Assembly (NCBI GenBank): GCA_006212045.1
Contig: PZPK01000003.1
Location: 124,001-188,000 of the forward strand
Direction: 5' to 3'
DNA from: Oleiphilus sp.
GTDB taxonomy: Bacteria > Pseudomonadota > Gammaproteobacteria > Pseudomonadales > Oleiphilaceae
Length of the DNA: 64,000 bases
The stretch's first letter is position 1, and the number at the start of each line of letters is the position of its first letter. Positions 38,674 through 46,738 of this stretch are shown here, piece after piece. The translations under genes were made by a program, and so were the position numbers. The notes beneath the pieces are model-generated. The model did not search any database. It was not told where the DNA came from and saw only the letters and a list, made by a program, of their open reading frames with translations.

Positions 38674-39744
38674 ATGCAACAATCCATAGAAATTGCCGGA
38701 CACAAAATCGGTCCGGAGCATCCACCCTATGTGATTGCCGAACTTTCAGGAAATCACAATGGAGATCTTGACCGCGCGCTGCGTCTGATTGAGTTGGCGA
38801 GTCAGCAAGGTGCCTCTGCGATTAAAATGCAGACGTATACCGCAGATACCCTGACGATCCGTTCCGATCGCGAAGATTTCAAGGTAAAGGGTGGCTTATG
38901 GGACGGGCAAACACTCTATCAGCTGTATCAATGGGCACATACGCCCTGGGACTGGCATAAAGCCATGTTTGATAAAGCCCGGTCACTGGGAATCACTATT
39001 TTCAGTACTCCTTTTGATGAGACCGCGGTTGATTTTCTTGAAAGTCTGGATGCCCCTGCATACAAGATCGCGTCATTTGAAATGACTGACCTTCCTCTGG
39101 TCAAAAAGGTGGCCGAGACCGGGAAGCCGGTTATTATGTCTACAGGGATGGCGACTTTTGACGAAATAGATGAATCCGTTGCGACCTTTTGCGCTACAGG
39201 GAATCGGGATTTGGTGCTTTTGCATTGTGTCAGTAGTTATCCGGCGCAGCCAAAAGAAGCCAACCTGAAGACTATCTCAGCACTACGCGAACGCTATGGG
39301 GCCGTTGTCGGACTTTCGGATCATACTCTCAGCAATGCAACGGCGGTGGCCGGGATAGCACTGGGCGCAAGTGTTGTTGAAAAGCATTTTATCGACTCGA
39401 GATCGAGCGAAGGGCCCGATTCTGCATTTTCCATTGAGCCTGAAGAACTCAGGCGTTTGTGCCTGGATTGCCTGACCGCCTGGGAGGCCATCGGACAGGT
39501 CAAAGAAGGTCGGACATTGGGTGAAAAGGCCTCCATGACTTTTCGCCGATCCGTTTATGCCGTCGATGATGTTAAAAAGGGAGAGATCTTCAGTAATGCT
39601 AATTTGAGGAGAATCCGTCCGGGCTTCGGCGTTGCACCAAAGTATCTGGAAGCCTTGCTTGGCCAAAAAGCACCAAGGGATTATGTCAGGGGAGAGCCGG
39701 TCAAAGAGTCTGATCTTAAGCTGCTTGGTATTAACGAAAAATAA
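38674..39744 (+). CDS. pseI: Pseudaminic acid synthase
   Basis: Condenses the 6-deoxy-AltdiNAc sugar with PEP to give pseudaminic acid. The 356-residue protein has VIAELSGNHNGDLDRAL, ASAIKMQTYTADTLT, both metal-binding His (His217 in SDHT, His238 in VEKHF) and a C-terminal SAF domain with IRPGFGVAPKY. These PseI features contrast with the NeuB paralogue at 32944. Last gene of the operon, followed directly by a terminator. Confidence 0.95.
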   Translation: MQQSIEIAGHKIGPEHPPYVIAELSGNHNGDLDRALRLIELASQQGASAIKMQTYTADTLTIRSDREDFKVKGGLWDGQTLYQLYQWAHTPWDWHKAMFDKARSLGITIFSTPFDETAVDFLESLDAPAYKIASFEMTDLPLVKKVAETGKPVIMSTGMATFDEIDESVATFCATGNRDLVLLHCVSSYPAQPKEANLKTISALRERYGAVVGLSDHTLSNATAVAGIALGASVVEKHFIDSRSSEGPDSAFSIEPEELRRLCLDCLTAWEAIGQVKEGRTLGEKASMTFRRSVYAVDDVKKGEIFSNANLRRIRPGFGVAPKYLEALLGQKAPRDYVRGEPVKESDLKLLGINEK

Positions 39745-39785
39745 AACGCCCTGGTTGCCGGTTTTTAGCCGGCAAACAGGGCGTT
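39745..39785. terminator. Bidirectional terminator between pseI and TPR-methyltransferase gene
   Basis: Inverted repeat AACGCCCTG-x-TTGCCGG / CCGGCAA-x-CAGGGCGTT with a short loop, one mismatch per arm. It lies between two convergent genes; T-rich on the minus strand (GTTTTATTTTTCG), moderately on the plus strand. Confidence 0.9.
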
Positions 39786-39789
39786 CGTT

Positions 39790-41820
39790 TCAGTGCCGCG
39801 CAGGTAGACAGTAGATATGATAGGCGTCTGCAAATAGCTGGTCATCCTGATCCATTGCATGCCAGGCCAGCAGACTGTAGGGCGCCAGCGGGTTGCATTG
39901 CTGTGCCTTATCGGCAGTCATTCCTGCAAAACCGGCAAATTCCAATCCGCACTCGCTAAACAGGGAATGAATGTCCTGAAGGTTGAAATAGTGCAGGTGT
40001 TTGTTGAAGAACAGGCCTTTGCAGCCGGCCCCGGAATAAAACCGTTCGTCTTCGAACAGTTTGCTCCAGAGTCCTGAGCCTGACTCTTTGGATATGGCGT
40101 CGCGCAGGTGACGAATATTATCGCTTGTTGCAGAAAGGTTTCGCGCACTCACCAGTTGCGAGACGACACCAATCGTTTCCTGTGCGCGCATGGGTTTGAA
40201 ATGCATGCGCATCAGACCATCCCGAGCGAGTAGGGGGCGCCAGGCTTCGATCGCCAGTCGAGGACTCTTAAGATGGTTGATTTCTTCGCCGAATTCAATG
40301 ATGTCGAAGGCTTCTTCACTTATCAGCGGAATATCCAGTTCGGCAAGAATAAAGCGTACGTTGTCGATACCAAACTGGCGGGCTTTCAGCGTACCGTAGG
40401 CGACATTGTGTGCGGCGTTATCTACCGCATATACATTCAGGTTTTTAAAACAGGACGCGAGGTAACAGGCCCGTTGTCCGGAACCACTACCTACAATCAG
40501 TATATTCAGATTTTCGTGCTGGAAACGCTTTGGCACGCAGGCCGGGTTGATCTCATTGGCAAGTGCCTGATAAAGATTGCTGCGGCTAAATCGTGGCAGG
40601 TTCTGCCAGCGGTTCTCAACGCGCTTGATTTCATTGTTCAGGATCGATTGTGCGCTGGTGCCGAACAGTTCGTACTGAATTTGATGTTCTTCGCTTAGCT
40701 GGTACAGGGCATCATGCATCATGTCCTGGATTGCCAACGGCCAATCGACCTGATCAAAGGCCAATAGGCGATAGCTGAAACTTTGGGAGTACAATGGCTC
40801 GTACATGGCGATGACAATGAGAGCGCCTGACAGCTCCTCCGGTAACGAGCCACCGTGGCAGGCAGACTCCACTTCACGCACCAGATTGGCCAGTTCGAGG
40901 TCTTCCTCCTGTGTTCTGATCATGACGTAGTCATTGCGCGCTGAATAGCGGGCAATCGCGATGGCCAGGGGCAGCAGTTCGTCCCTGAGGGTGCGCGTTA
41001 GTGCCACTTCCGTAAGTATCGCTTTTCGCAACTCTGAGAGCAGAGTCTCCGCGGCGATCGACGGCAACAGGCACTGCGTGCAGCTGTTCAGCAATAAAGG
41101 GTCGGTCTGCAGTTGCTCAAGATCAAGCACAGTGTCTGGATCATCGAGTTGGTATTTGTGTGTCAGCAAGCTCGCTGCCATTCGGGCCAGCTTTCCGGTG
41201 TCCTGGTTGGGCCATTCAAATGCAGAGACAACGAGTCGCTCCATATCGTCCTGATAGAAGTCAGCACTCAGAAACTCGATACTTTCCAGAAAGTAGGCCC
41301 GCGTTAACGCGCTTTGTTCGCCAAGTTCGATCAAACGTCGGTAAAAATTGAATGCGGCGAGGTAGTCCTGTTGTCTTAGCTTGGTCAGGGCGATACCGGC
41401 AAAGGCACGTACACTATGGCCATCGATCGCCAACACATTTCGGAAACTGTTTTCCGCTTCCTCAAATTCTTTGAGGCTGATCATCAGGTAACCATGGTTT
41501 AGCAGCGTATTCTGATCATGGTCATTAAGTTCGAGGGCCTTGTTCAGCAGTGCCTGGGCGTGCGACAGGCGCCCCTTATCCATTTCCGTGCGTGCAGCAA
41601 GGTTTAGGGCCGAACAGTCATTTGGCAATTGCATCAACACGCTTTTGGCAATGTGATTGGATTCTTCGAGCGCTTTCTCACGTTCGGACTCGGAATACTG
41701 ATGCGAGTTGGAGATACTGTATAACTCATTGGCGCGAATAAGCTCACGCGCAAAATTGGCCTGCTCTTCGAGAGAGAGTGCAGGTGTTGCTTCGAATAGT
41801 TGAGACGTAGAACTTGCCAT
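39790..41820 (-). CDS. TPR protein with C-terminal SAM methyltransferase domain
   Basis: A 676-residue cytoplasmic protein. Residues about 55-180 form tetratricopeptide repeats (LNLAARTEMDKGRLSHAQALL and ALELNDHDQNTLLNHGYLM in shorter form: KGRLSHAQALLNKALEL). The C-terminal 260 residues contain a class I methyltransferase: motif I ILIVGSGSGQRACYLA, an acidic residue in VYAVDNA and FDIIEFGEEINHL at motif IV. It shares direction with the flagellin gene upstream, and both face away from the sugar operon. A role in flagellin or glycan modification is inferred from position. GAGG lies ten bases before the ATG. Confidence 0.75.
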   Translation of the reverse strand: MASSTSQLFEATPALSLEEQANFARELIRANELYSISNSHQYSESEREKALEESNHIAKSVLMQLPNDCSALNLAARTEMDKGRLSHAQALLNKALELNDHDQNTLLNHGYLMISLKEFEEAENSFRNVLAIDGHSVRAFAGIALTKLRQQDYLAAFNFYRRLIELGEQSALTRAYFLESIEFLSADFYQDDMERLVVSAFEWPNQDTGKLARMAASLLTHKYQLDDPDTVLDLEQLQTDPLLLNSCTQCLLPSIAAETLLSELRKAILTEVALTRTLRDELLPLAIAIARYSARNDYVMIRTQEEDLELANLVREVESACHGGSLPEELSGALIVIAMYEPLYSQSFSYRLLAFDQVDWPLAIQDMMHDALYQLSEEHQIQYELFGTSAQSILNNEIKRVENRWQNLPRFSRSNLYQALANEINPACVPKRFQHENLNILIVGSGSGQRACYLASCFKNLNVYAVDNAAHNVAYGTLKARQFGIDNVRFILAELDIPLISEEAFDIIEFGEEINHLKSPRLAIEAWRPLLARDGLMRMHFKPMRAQETIGVVSQLVSARNLSATSDNIRHLRDAISKESGSGLWSKLFEDERFYSGAGCKGLFFNKHLHYFNLQDIHSLFSECGLEFAGFAGMTADKAQQCNPLAPYSLLAWHAMDQDDQLFADAYHIYCLPARH

Positions 41821-41965
41821 GATCGGTTAACCTCTTCCGCTTTTTTAACGATTTGCCGCTGTTAATGCATGTCTTATTACACTTAGATGGATTAAAGCGA
41901 TTTGCGTGCCAGAATCTATCTAGAAAGCACATGAATATAATTGATTAACTATCTGACGAATAACG

Positions 41966-41989
41966 AAAAAAGCCAGCATAAAGCTGGCT
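41966..41989 (-). terminator. Terminator of flagellin gene 1
   Basis: On the minus strand AGCCAGC-TTTAT-GCTGGCT is followed by TTTTTT, a textbook intrinsic terminator 65 bases after the flagellin stop. The 41821-42054 gap otherwise holds only the leader of the TPR-methyltransferase gene. Confidence 0.93.
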
Positions 41990-42054
41990 ATAAGACCTGT
42001 TGTAGCAGGAGAGCAATTATCGCTATTGTTATCCGGACGCGTGCGCGTTTTTAA

Positions 42055-44115
42055 CTACTGCAGCAGCTGGAGAACGTTCTGTGGTTGCGCATTGGCCTGA
42101 CTCAGAATGGATAAGCCGGCCTGTTGCAGAACCTGGGTGCGTGAGAGCTCGGCGGTTTCTGAAGCGAAATCCGCGTCCCTGATTCGGGAGTTTGAGGCCG
42201 ACAGGTTTTCCGAGGTGATTTGCTGATTTTCGATCGTGGATTCAAAGCGATTCTGGATTGCACCCAGATTAGCGCGTTGAAGGTTGATTACGTTCAGCGC
42301 ATTGTCTACCGCGGCGAGGGCAAGTATCGCGCCTTCAACACTGGTAATGTCGACATCCTGAATCAAGGTTCCATCCTCGCCTGAGCCGTATGTGCCCACT
42401 TCAAATCCTGAATTGCTGATATTCCCCGTAATGGTACCAAGGTCAATCTTACCGGCTGAGCTCAGTGCGATCGTGCCCTGAACCACATTGTTGGTCACAG
42501 CCGTTGAAGACAAGCCGATTTGAACGCCTGTGACGTTCTGATAGTTGTCAACAGAGATGTTACGACCATCATCCGAAATGAGTCGGAAGGTGCTGCCAAA
42601 GGCTTCTGCACGCACACCTGACTGGCCGGATTTGTTGTTGATCGCGGTGACCAATGCGTTTTGTCTGTCGGCGACCGAATCGTTACTGCCGTAGGAGATG
42701 TTGATCTGTACGCCATTTACATCAATGCTTCCGCTGTCGCCCGAGGAGGTTACGATTGCGGCAGCGGTCAGCACTGCAGCGTTGACTTTGGCGGTAACAC
42801 CGGTTCTGTCGGCCACCTCGTTGATGGCGGCTGCTTTAGCAATGGCACTTTCCGAACGCTGGACGTTTGATGCAGTATCGAAATTGTCCAGAGAGGGGCC
42901 CACCGGAACGCCATTGATAACGATATCGCCTGCCAGCATGTCGGCACCGGGAACCTCATCGCTGATGGCTCCAGAGTTTCTTCCGCTGAATTCGCCAATG
43001 GCCAGGCCTGCATTACCGATGTTGCCGGTCGTTGTATCGAGCGCGATGGTACTTCCATCCGAAGAAATCAGTGTATATGTGCCGCTATAGGTAATGCCCG
43101 CTGCAGCCGTTGTATCTGAAGGTGGCAGGCCATAGGCATTGGTATTGATGCTGGTGCTGCGCACAATAATATTTCGTCCATCGGTTGCTTCCAGTTGTAC
43201 GCCCTGTGACGGATTACCGGCAAAGCTAGCGGTGACGCCTGTTTGTCCTGAAACCTCGTTGATCGCAGCGACAACGTTTTCAAGGTTGACAGAATTGGAC
43301 AGGTTGGACGAGGTCGAAATATTGATACTCACATCGTTGATAGTGATGGTTTCATCGGCAGACGTCGGATCGAAAGAGGTGGTGCCGCCAACAAATGTGC
43401 CATTGATCGCCGCACGAACGCCTGTTTGATCTGCCACTTTGTTGATGGCTGCAGCTTTAGCAATGGCTGATTGAGACTGGCTCCCGCTCGAGAAAGCGTC
43501 ATCAACACCGGACGAAGCGCCAACCGCAACACCGTTAATAACCAGATCGCCTGCGGCCAGAGCCGCCGCTTCCGGTTCCGAAGAAATGCCATCGGTGGGT
43601 GACGTTCCCAGTTGGTCTATCTTGGTTCCCTCAATGCCAAAGCTGACATTTTCACCTTCATTTGCGCCAATCTGGAAAGTGACGTCAGCAAAGGTACCGT
43701 CCAGCAGCTTGGTGCCGTTGAAGGTGGTTTGCAACGAGACCCGATCGATTTCGGCAATCAGCTGCTGAACCTCTTCATTCAGAGCTTCCCGGTCAATCTG
43801 GCTATTTGTCGCATTGGACGCCTGCAGGGCTAGATCCCGTATCCGCAAAAGGTTAGCGGTCATCGACCCCAAAGCACCTTCGGCGGTTTGCGCGAGAGAT
43901 ACGCCATCACTGGCGTTTCTGATTGCAACTGCAAGGCCCTGGATCTGCGCGGTAAAGCGAGTGGATATCGCCAGGCCCGCCGCATCATCCTTTGCACTGT
44001 TAATGCGCAAGCCAGAAGACAGTCGTTGCAGAGCGGTCTGGTTCTCACCCTGTGATTTGTCCAGATTTCGCTGCGCATTGATAGACGCTATATTGGTATT
44101 GATTATTTGAGGCAT
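42055..44115 (-). CDS. fliC: Flagellin, large form, copy 1
   Basis: Filament subunit of 686 residues, well above the usual 280-500. The conserved N-terminal D0/D1 part begins MPQIINTNIASINAQRNLDKS (shortened to INTNIASINAQRNLDKS) with LQRLSSGLRINSAKDDAAGLA; the C-terminal part ends ANAQPQNVLQLLQ. The middle (about 190-590) holds two Flagellin_IN-type units, each with GDxVINGVxVG and then AIAKAAAIN-x-VAD. Ser/Thr are plentiful there, as expected for O-glycosylation. It has a sigma-54-type promoter on the minus strand about 100 bases upstream and ends in a strong terminator. Confidence 0.96.
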   Translation of the reverse strand: MPQIINTNIASINAQRNLDKSQGENQTALQRLSSGLRINSAKDDAAGLAISTRFTAQIQGLAVAIRNASDGVSLAQTAEGALGSMTANLLRIRDLALQASNATNSQIDREALNEEVQQLIAEIDRVSLQTTFNGTKLLDGTFADVTFQIGANEGENVSFGIEGTKIDQLGTSPTDGISSEPEAAALAAGDLVINGVAVGASSGVDDAFSSGSQSQSAIAKAAAINKVADQTGVRAAINGTFVGGTTSFDPTSADETITINDVSINISTSSNLSNSVNLENVVAAINEVSGQTGVTASFAGNPSQGVQLEATDGRNIIVRSTSINTNAYGLPPSDTTAAAGITYSGTYTLISSDGSTIALDTTTGNIGNAGLAIGEFSGRNSGAISDEVPGADMLAGDIVINGVPVGPSLDNFDTASNVQRSESAIAKAAAINEVADRTGVTAKVNAAVLTAAAIVTSSGDSGSIDVNGVQINISYGSNDSVADRQNALVTAINNKSGQSGVRAEAFGSTFRLISDDGRNISVDNYQNVTGVQIGLSSTAVTNNVVQGTIALSSAGKIDLGTITGNISNSGFEVGTYGSGEDGTLIQDVDITSVEGAILALAAVDNALNVINLQRANLGAIQNRFESTIENQQITSENLSASNSRIRDADFASETAELSRTQVLQQAGLSILSQANAQPQNVLQLLQ

Positions 44116-44216
44116 TGTCTTCCCCCACAGTTTTACACTTTACGGCACATGACATGCATTGCATGGACGGACAGCACAACGGTTCCGGCAAGCATGACAA
44201 ACTTTGCTGAGGTAAA

Positions 44217-44232
44217 AGCAAAAGCGATGCCA
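44217..44232 (-). promoter_or_regulatory. Sigma-54 type promoter of flagellin gene 1
   Basis: Minus strand reads TGGCAT-CGCTT-TTGCT, matching TGGCAC-N5-TTGCW with GG and GC ten bases apart. It is about 100 bases before the flagellin ATG. A weaker sigma-28-like pair in the same gap (CAAAGTTT, GCCGGAAC) has a spacer two bases too short. Confidence 0.75.
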
Positions 44233-44455
44233 AAGTTTTGAGTGTGTGATATATGTGTTTAAATACAGATAGTTATAGAATTTTCGTGTAGTGGTAAGAG
44301 TGGCTGTTTCTGTCGTGGCAATGGGCGGGAGGGGTAAATGCTTGCCGCTTTTAAGGCTTCTGATTCTCGCATTCAAACACTTGCGTTTTTTGCGCGTTAG
44401 CCTCATTCTGACGCCGTTATCAGATATCTATGCAGACTCGCTTAAGGCAAAAATA

Positions 44456-46540
44456 ATGACAGATACAGCCAATACGCTGGAACCTTTTATCAAACGGCGC
44501 GAAAGAAACCTCATGTACTTCAGAGAGCATTTTCAGGATATCTATGCGCTCTTCAAAGATTATCAAATGAAAGACGCGCAGCTGAACATTCTCACAGAAA
44601 CAGACGAAGTTAATCTGCTTCAGGATGGTCGGCACGTATATCCGGAAGGCGCAAAAAATTATGCCGAAAAAGAAGTAGAGAGTTTTCGCGAGGTCTATCA
44701 GGAAGGTAAAACGATTTATTCGTTTGTGCCGCCATTTGGCGGAGACTATGAGTTTCCGAGGTTTGGACAGATTGCGGTGAACGAGCTGCTGAACAAGTCG
44801 CCCGTCAATAAAAGTAATTTCCGTTACTATCGATTGCAGAATTTTTACCCATTGATCGTATTTCTTGGCTGCGGTCTGGGTTATCACATAGAGAAAATGG
44901 TTCGGGAGCACAAGGTCCAGAACATGATTATTCTGGAGCCCAATCTGGATCGCTTTGCAGCAAGTCTGTATTCCGTCGACTGGGCGGAAATATGCCAGGA
45001 TTACAAATCGAAAAATGGCAGAATGCTGCATTTTATACTGGGTGCTGAAGAGTCGGATTATTTGTTGTGGGCTGTTACCTGGAACCGCTTGGTGGAGCTG
45101 AGTCCACACTTTCCTGTCATGACCCTGTTCTACAATCATCAGGGCAGGGACCTTTTTGACAAGGTATCAGAAAAGGTAAACAAGGATTTACTGGTCTTTC
45201 TGATGTCCTGGGGACACTATGATGACGAAATCCGACAATTGAATAATGCGCTCCATAACTATCACATGGGGGTCAAAGAACTTCCCTTGGCGATGCCGGA
45301 GCCTTCCCAAACGCCCGTATTTATCGTCGGGGCGGGCCCTTCACTGGATGACCGGGTCGACTATATCAGGGAAGTCCGTGATCGCGTCATTATGATTTCC
45401 TGTGGTACGGCGCTCAAGACCTTGGCAGCCTATGGCGTTAAGCCGGATATACATGTTGAGCTTGAGTCTGATTTGCTGGCCTATATAGCGGTGTCCAGAG
45501 CCGCGGACGAGTCCTATTACAGGGATATTAAACTTGTTGGTCCGTCCCATATCAGCCCGCTGATATTTAAGCTGTTTGGTGACGGGCGCATGTACTACAA
45601 AAATGAAAGTGCGACAGCATTATTGTTTGGACAGCAATCCGGTCACATCATCAAGAACGGCACTCCGACCTGTACGAATCTGGGTGTTGCGTTAGCAGTG
45701 AGCATGGGTTTCAAGAATCTGTTTTTGTTTGGTCTGGATTTTGGTTTCCGGGATATAGAGCATCACCACGCGAAAGGTTCTATTTATTATGAAAAACTGC
45801 TGAAACTGGAGCATGAGGAAAACGAACTCATCGAAGTGGAAACCGTGGATGGAAGTAAAGCCTGGTCGACACCAAACTACTTCACCAGTAAGCGAAAAGT
45901 GGAAAACATGTTGCAGCAGAACGAGGCGGATGAATTATTAAAGGTCTATAACTGCTCCGATGTTGCGAACATAGAGGGCGCGCAATGGCTGAAGGAAGAT
46001 ACCTTTATCGAATTGGTTGAAAGTCTGGATTCCAGTAAGGATGCGGATATGGGGTATATGTTTGACCCCAAAGCGGTGTCATGCGATCTGTCGAAAGCGG
46101 ATGAAAAATTGAAGTATATCGAGGCTAACCTCAAAGCGCTCAATAGCGACGTCAGCAAGCTGTTTGATGCGGACCTTGAGACACTGGAGGATCTTTCTAT
46201 CCTGTGTTCTCGTATTAACTGGTATCTGGAGGATATTCTGAAACCGAGGACGCCTGATTTTTACTTTTTGGTTCGGGGCACAATTCGGCATTTTCTCTGC
46301 GCCGGATTTGCTCATGCATTTGCGTTAGAAGACCCTCAAGCCTGTGCAAACTACATACAGGAATGGAAAAAAAGTTTTAGGGACTTCTATCAGCGTTTGC
46401 CAGCGCATTTCAGTAGTGTTGTTTTCAAGGAGTTTGATGTCGATCAGGATCCCTGGGTTAAACAAAGTATTTTCGAGCGCGAAGACGGGATCAATCCCTT
46501 CTTTAATACACCGATCGAGGACCTTCAGTTGCAGATTTGA
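44456..46540 (+). CDS. maf: Motility accessory factor (Maf) flagellin glycosyltransferase
   Basis: DUF115/MptE-like protein of 694 residues. Maf proteins transfer pseudaminic or legionaminic acid from the CMP form to flagellin Ser/Thr. The family core is seen as FLGCGLGYHIEKMV near residue 140, then VFIVGAGPSLDDRVDYI, SCGTALKTLAAYGVKPDIHVELE (here as GTALKTLAAYGVKPD), NGTPTCTNLGVALAVSMGF and LFGLDFGF. The frame is open up to a GTG at 44291; ATG 44456 with AAGG upstream matches the conserved start. It lies between the two flagellin genes and near the sugar operon, in line with that role. No terminator is seen before the next promoter. Confidence 0.92.
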   Translation: MTDTANTLEPFIKRRERNLMYFREHFQDIYALFKDYQMKDAQLNILTETDEVNLLQDGRHVYPEGAKNYAEKEVESFREVYQEGKTIYSFVPPFGGDYEFPRFGQIAVNELLNKSPVNKSNFRYYRLQNFYPLIVFLGCGLGYHIEKMVREHKVQNMIILEPNLDRFAASLYSVDWAEICQDYKSKNGRMLHFILGAEESDYLLWAVTWNRLVELSPHFPVMTLFYNHQGRDLFDKVSEKVNKDLLVFLMSWGHYDDEIRQLNNALHNYHMGVKELPLAMPEPSQTPVFIVGAGPSLDDRVDYIREVRDRVIMISCGTALKTLAAYGVKPDIHVELESDLLAYIAVSRAADESYYRDIKLVGPSHISPLIFKLFGDGRMYYKNESATALLFGQQSGHIIKNGTPTCTNLGVALAVSMGFKNLFLFGLDFGFRDIEHHHAKGSIYYEKLLKLEHEENELIEVETVDGSKAWSTPNYFTSKRKVENMLQQNEADELLKVYNCSDVANIEGAQWLKEDTFIELVESLDSSKDADMGYMFDPKAVSCDLSKADEKLKYIEANLKALNSDVSKLFDADLETLEDLSILCSRINWYLEDILKPRTPDFYFLVRGTIRHFLCAGFAHAFALEDPQACANYIQEWKKSFRDFYQRLPAHFSSVVFKEFDVDQDPWVKQSIFEREDGINPFFNTPIEDLQLQI

Positions 46541-46604
46541 TTTTGGGTCACCTGATAGCTTATTCAGCATTAACAATTAGTAACAATAAAAACGGATAAA
46601 AAAG

Positions 46605-46631
46605 TAAAGCTTTAAATTTTCTGGCCGTTAC
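46605..46631 (+). promoter_or_regulatory. Sigma-28 promoter of flagellin gene 2
   Basis: TAAAGCTT, an 11-base spacer and GCCGTTAC match TAAAGTTT-N11-GCCGATAA closely. It lies 108 bases before the ATG of the second flagellin gene. The rest of the 46541-46738 gap is AT-rich with nothing else recognised. Confidence 0.85.
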
Positions 46632-46738
46632 GTGCTTCAACAGGTTAAACGTGTATCGGTCAGCATTGCCAATTCTGGGCTGTTCGTGGACGTTGATCTT
46701 TTCTAACTTGTTTTAGAAGGTTACTTAGGAGACGCGAC

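Noticed and set aside
44170-44220. Sigma-28 promoter for flagellin 1 (CAAAGTTT and GCCGGAAC)
   Set aside because: The spacer is nine rather than eleven bases and the sigma-54 match nearby is much better.
44291-44455. N-terminal extension of the Maf protein from a GTG
   Set aside because: The extra 55 residues are not typical of Maf and the ATG at 44456 has AAGG upstream; the gap is more likely the divergent promoter region.
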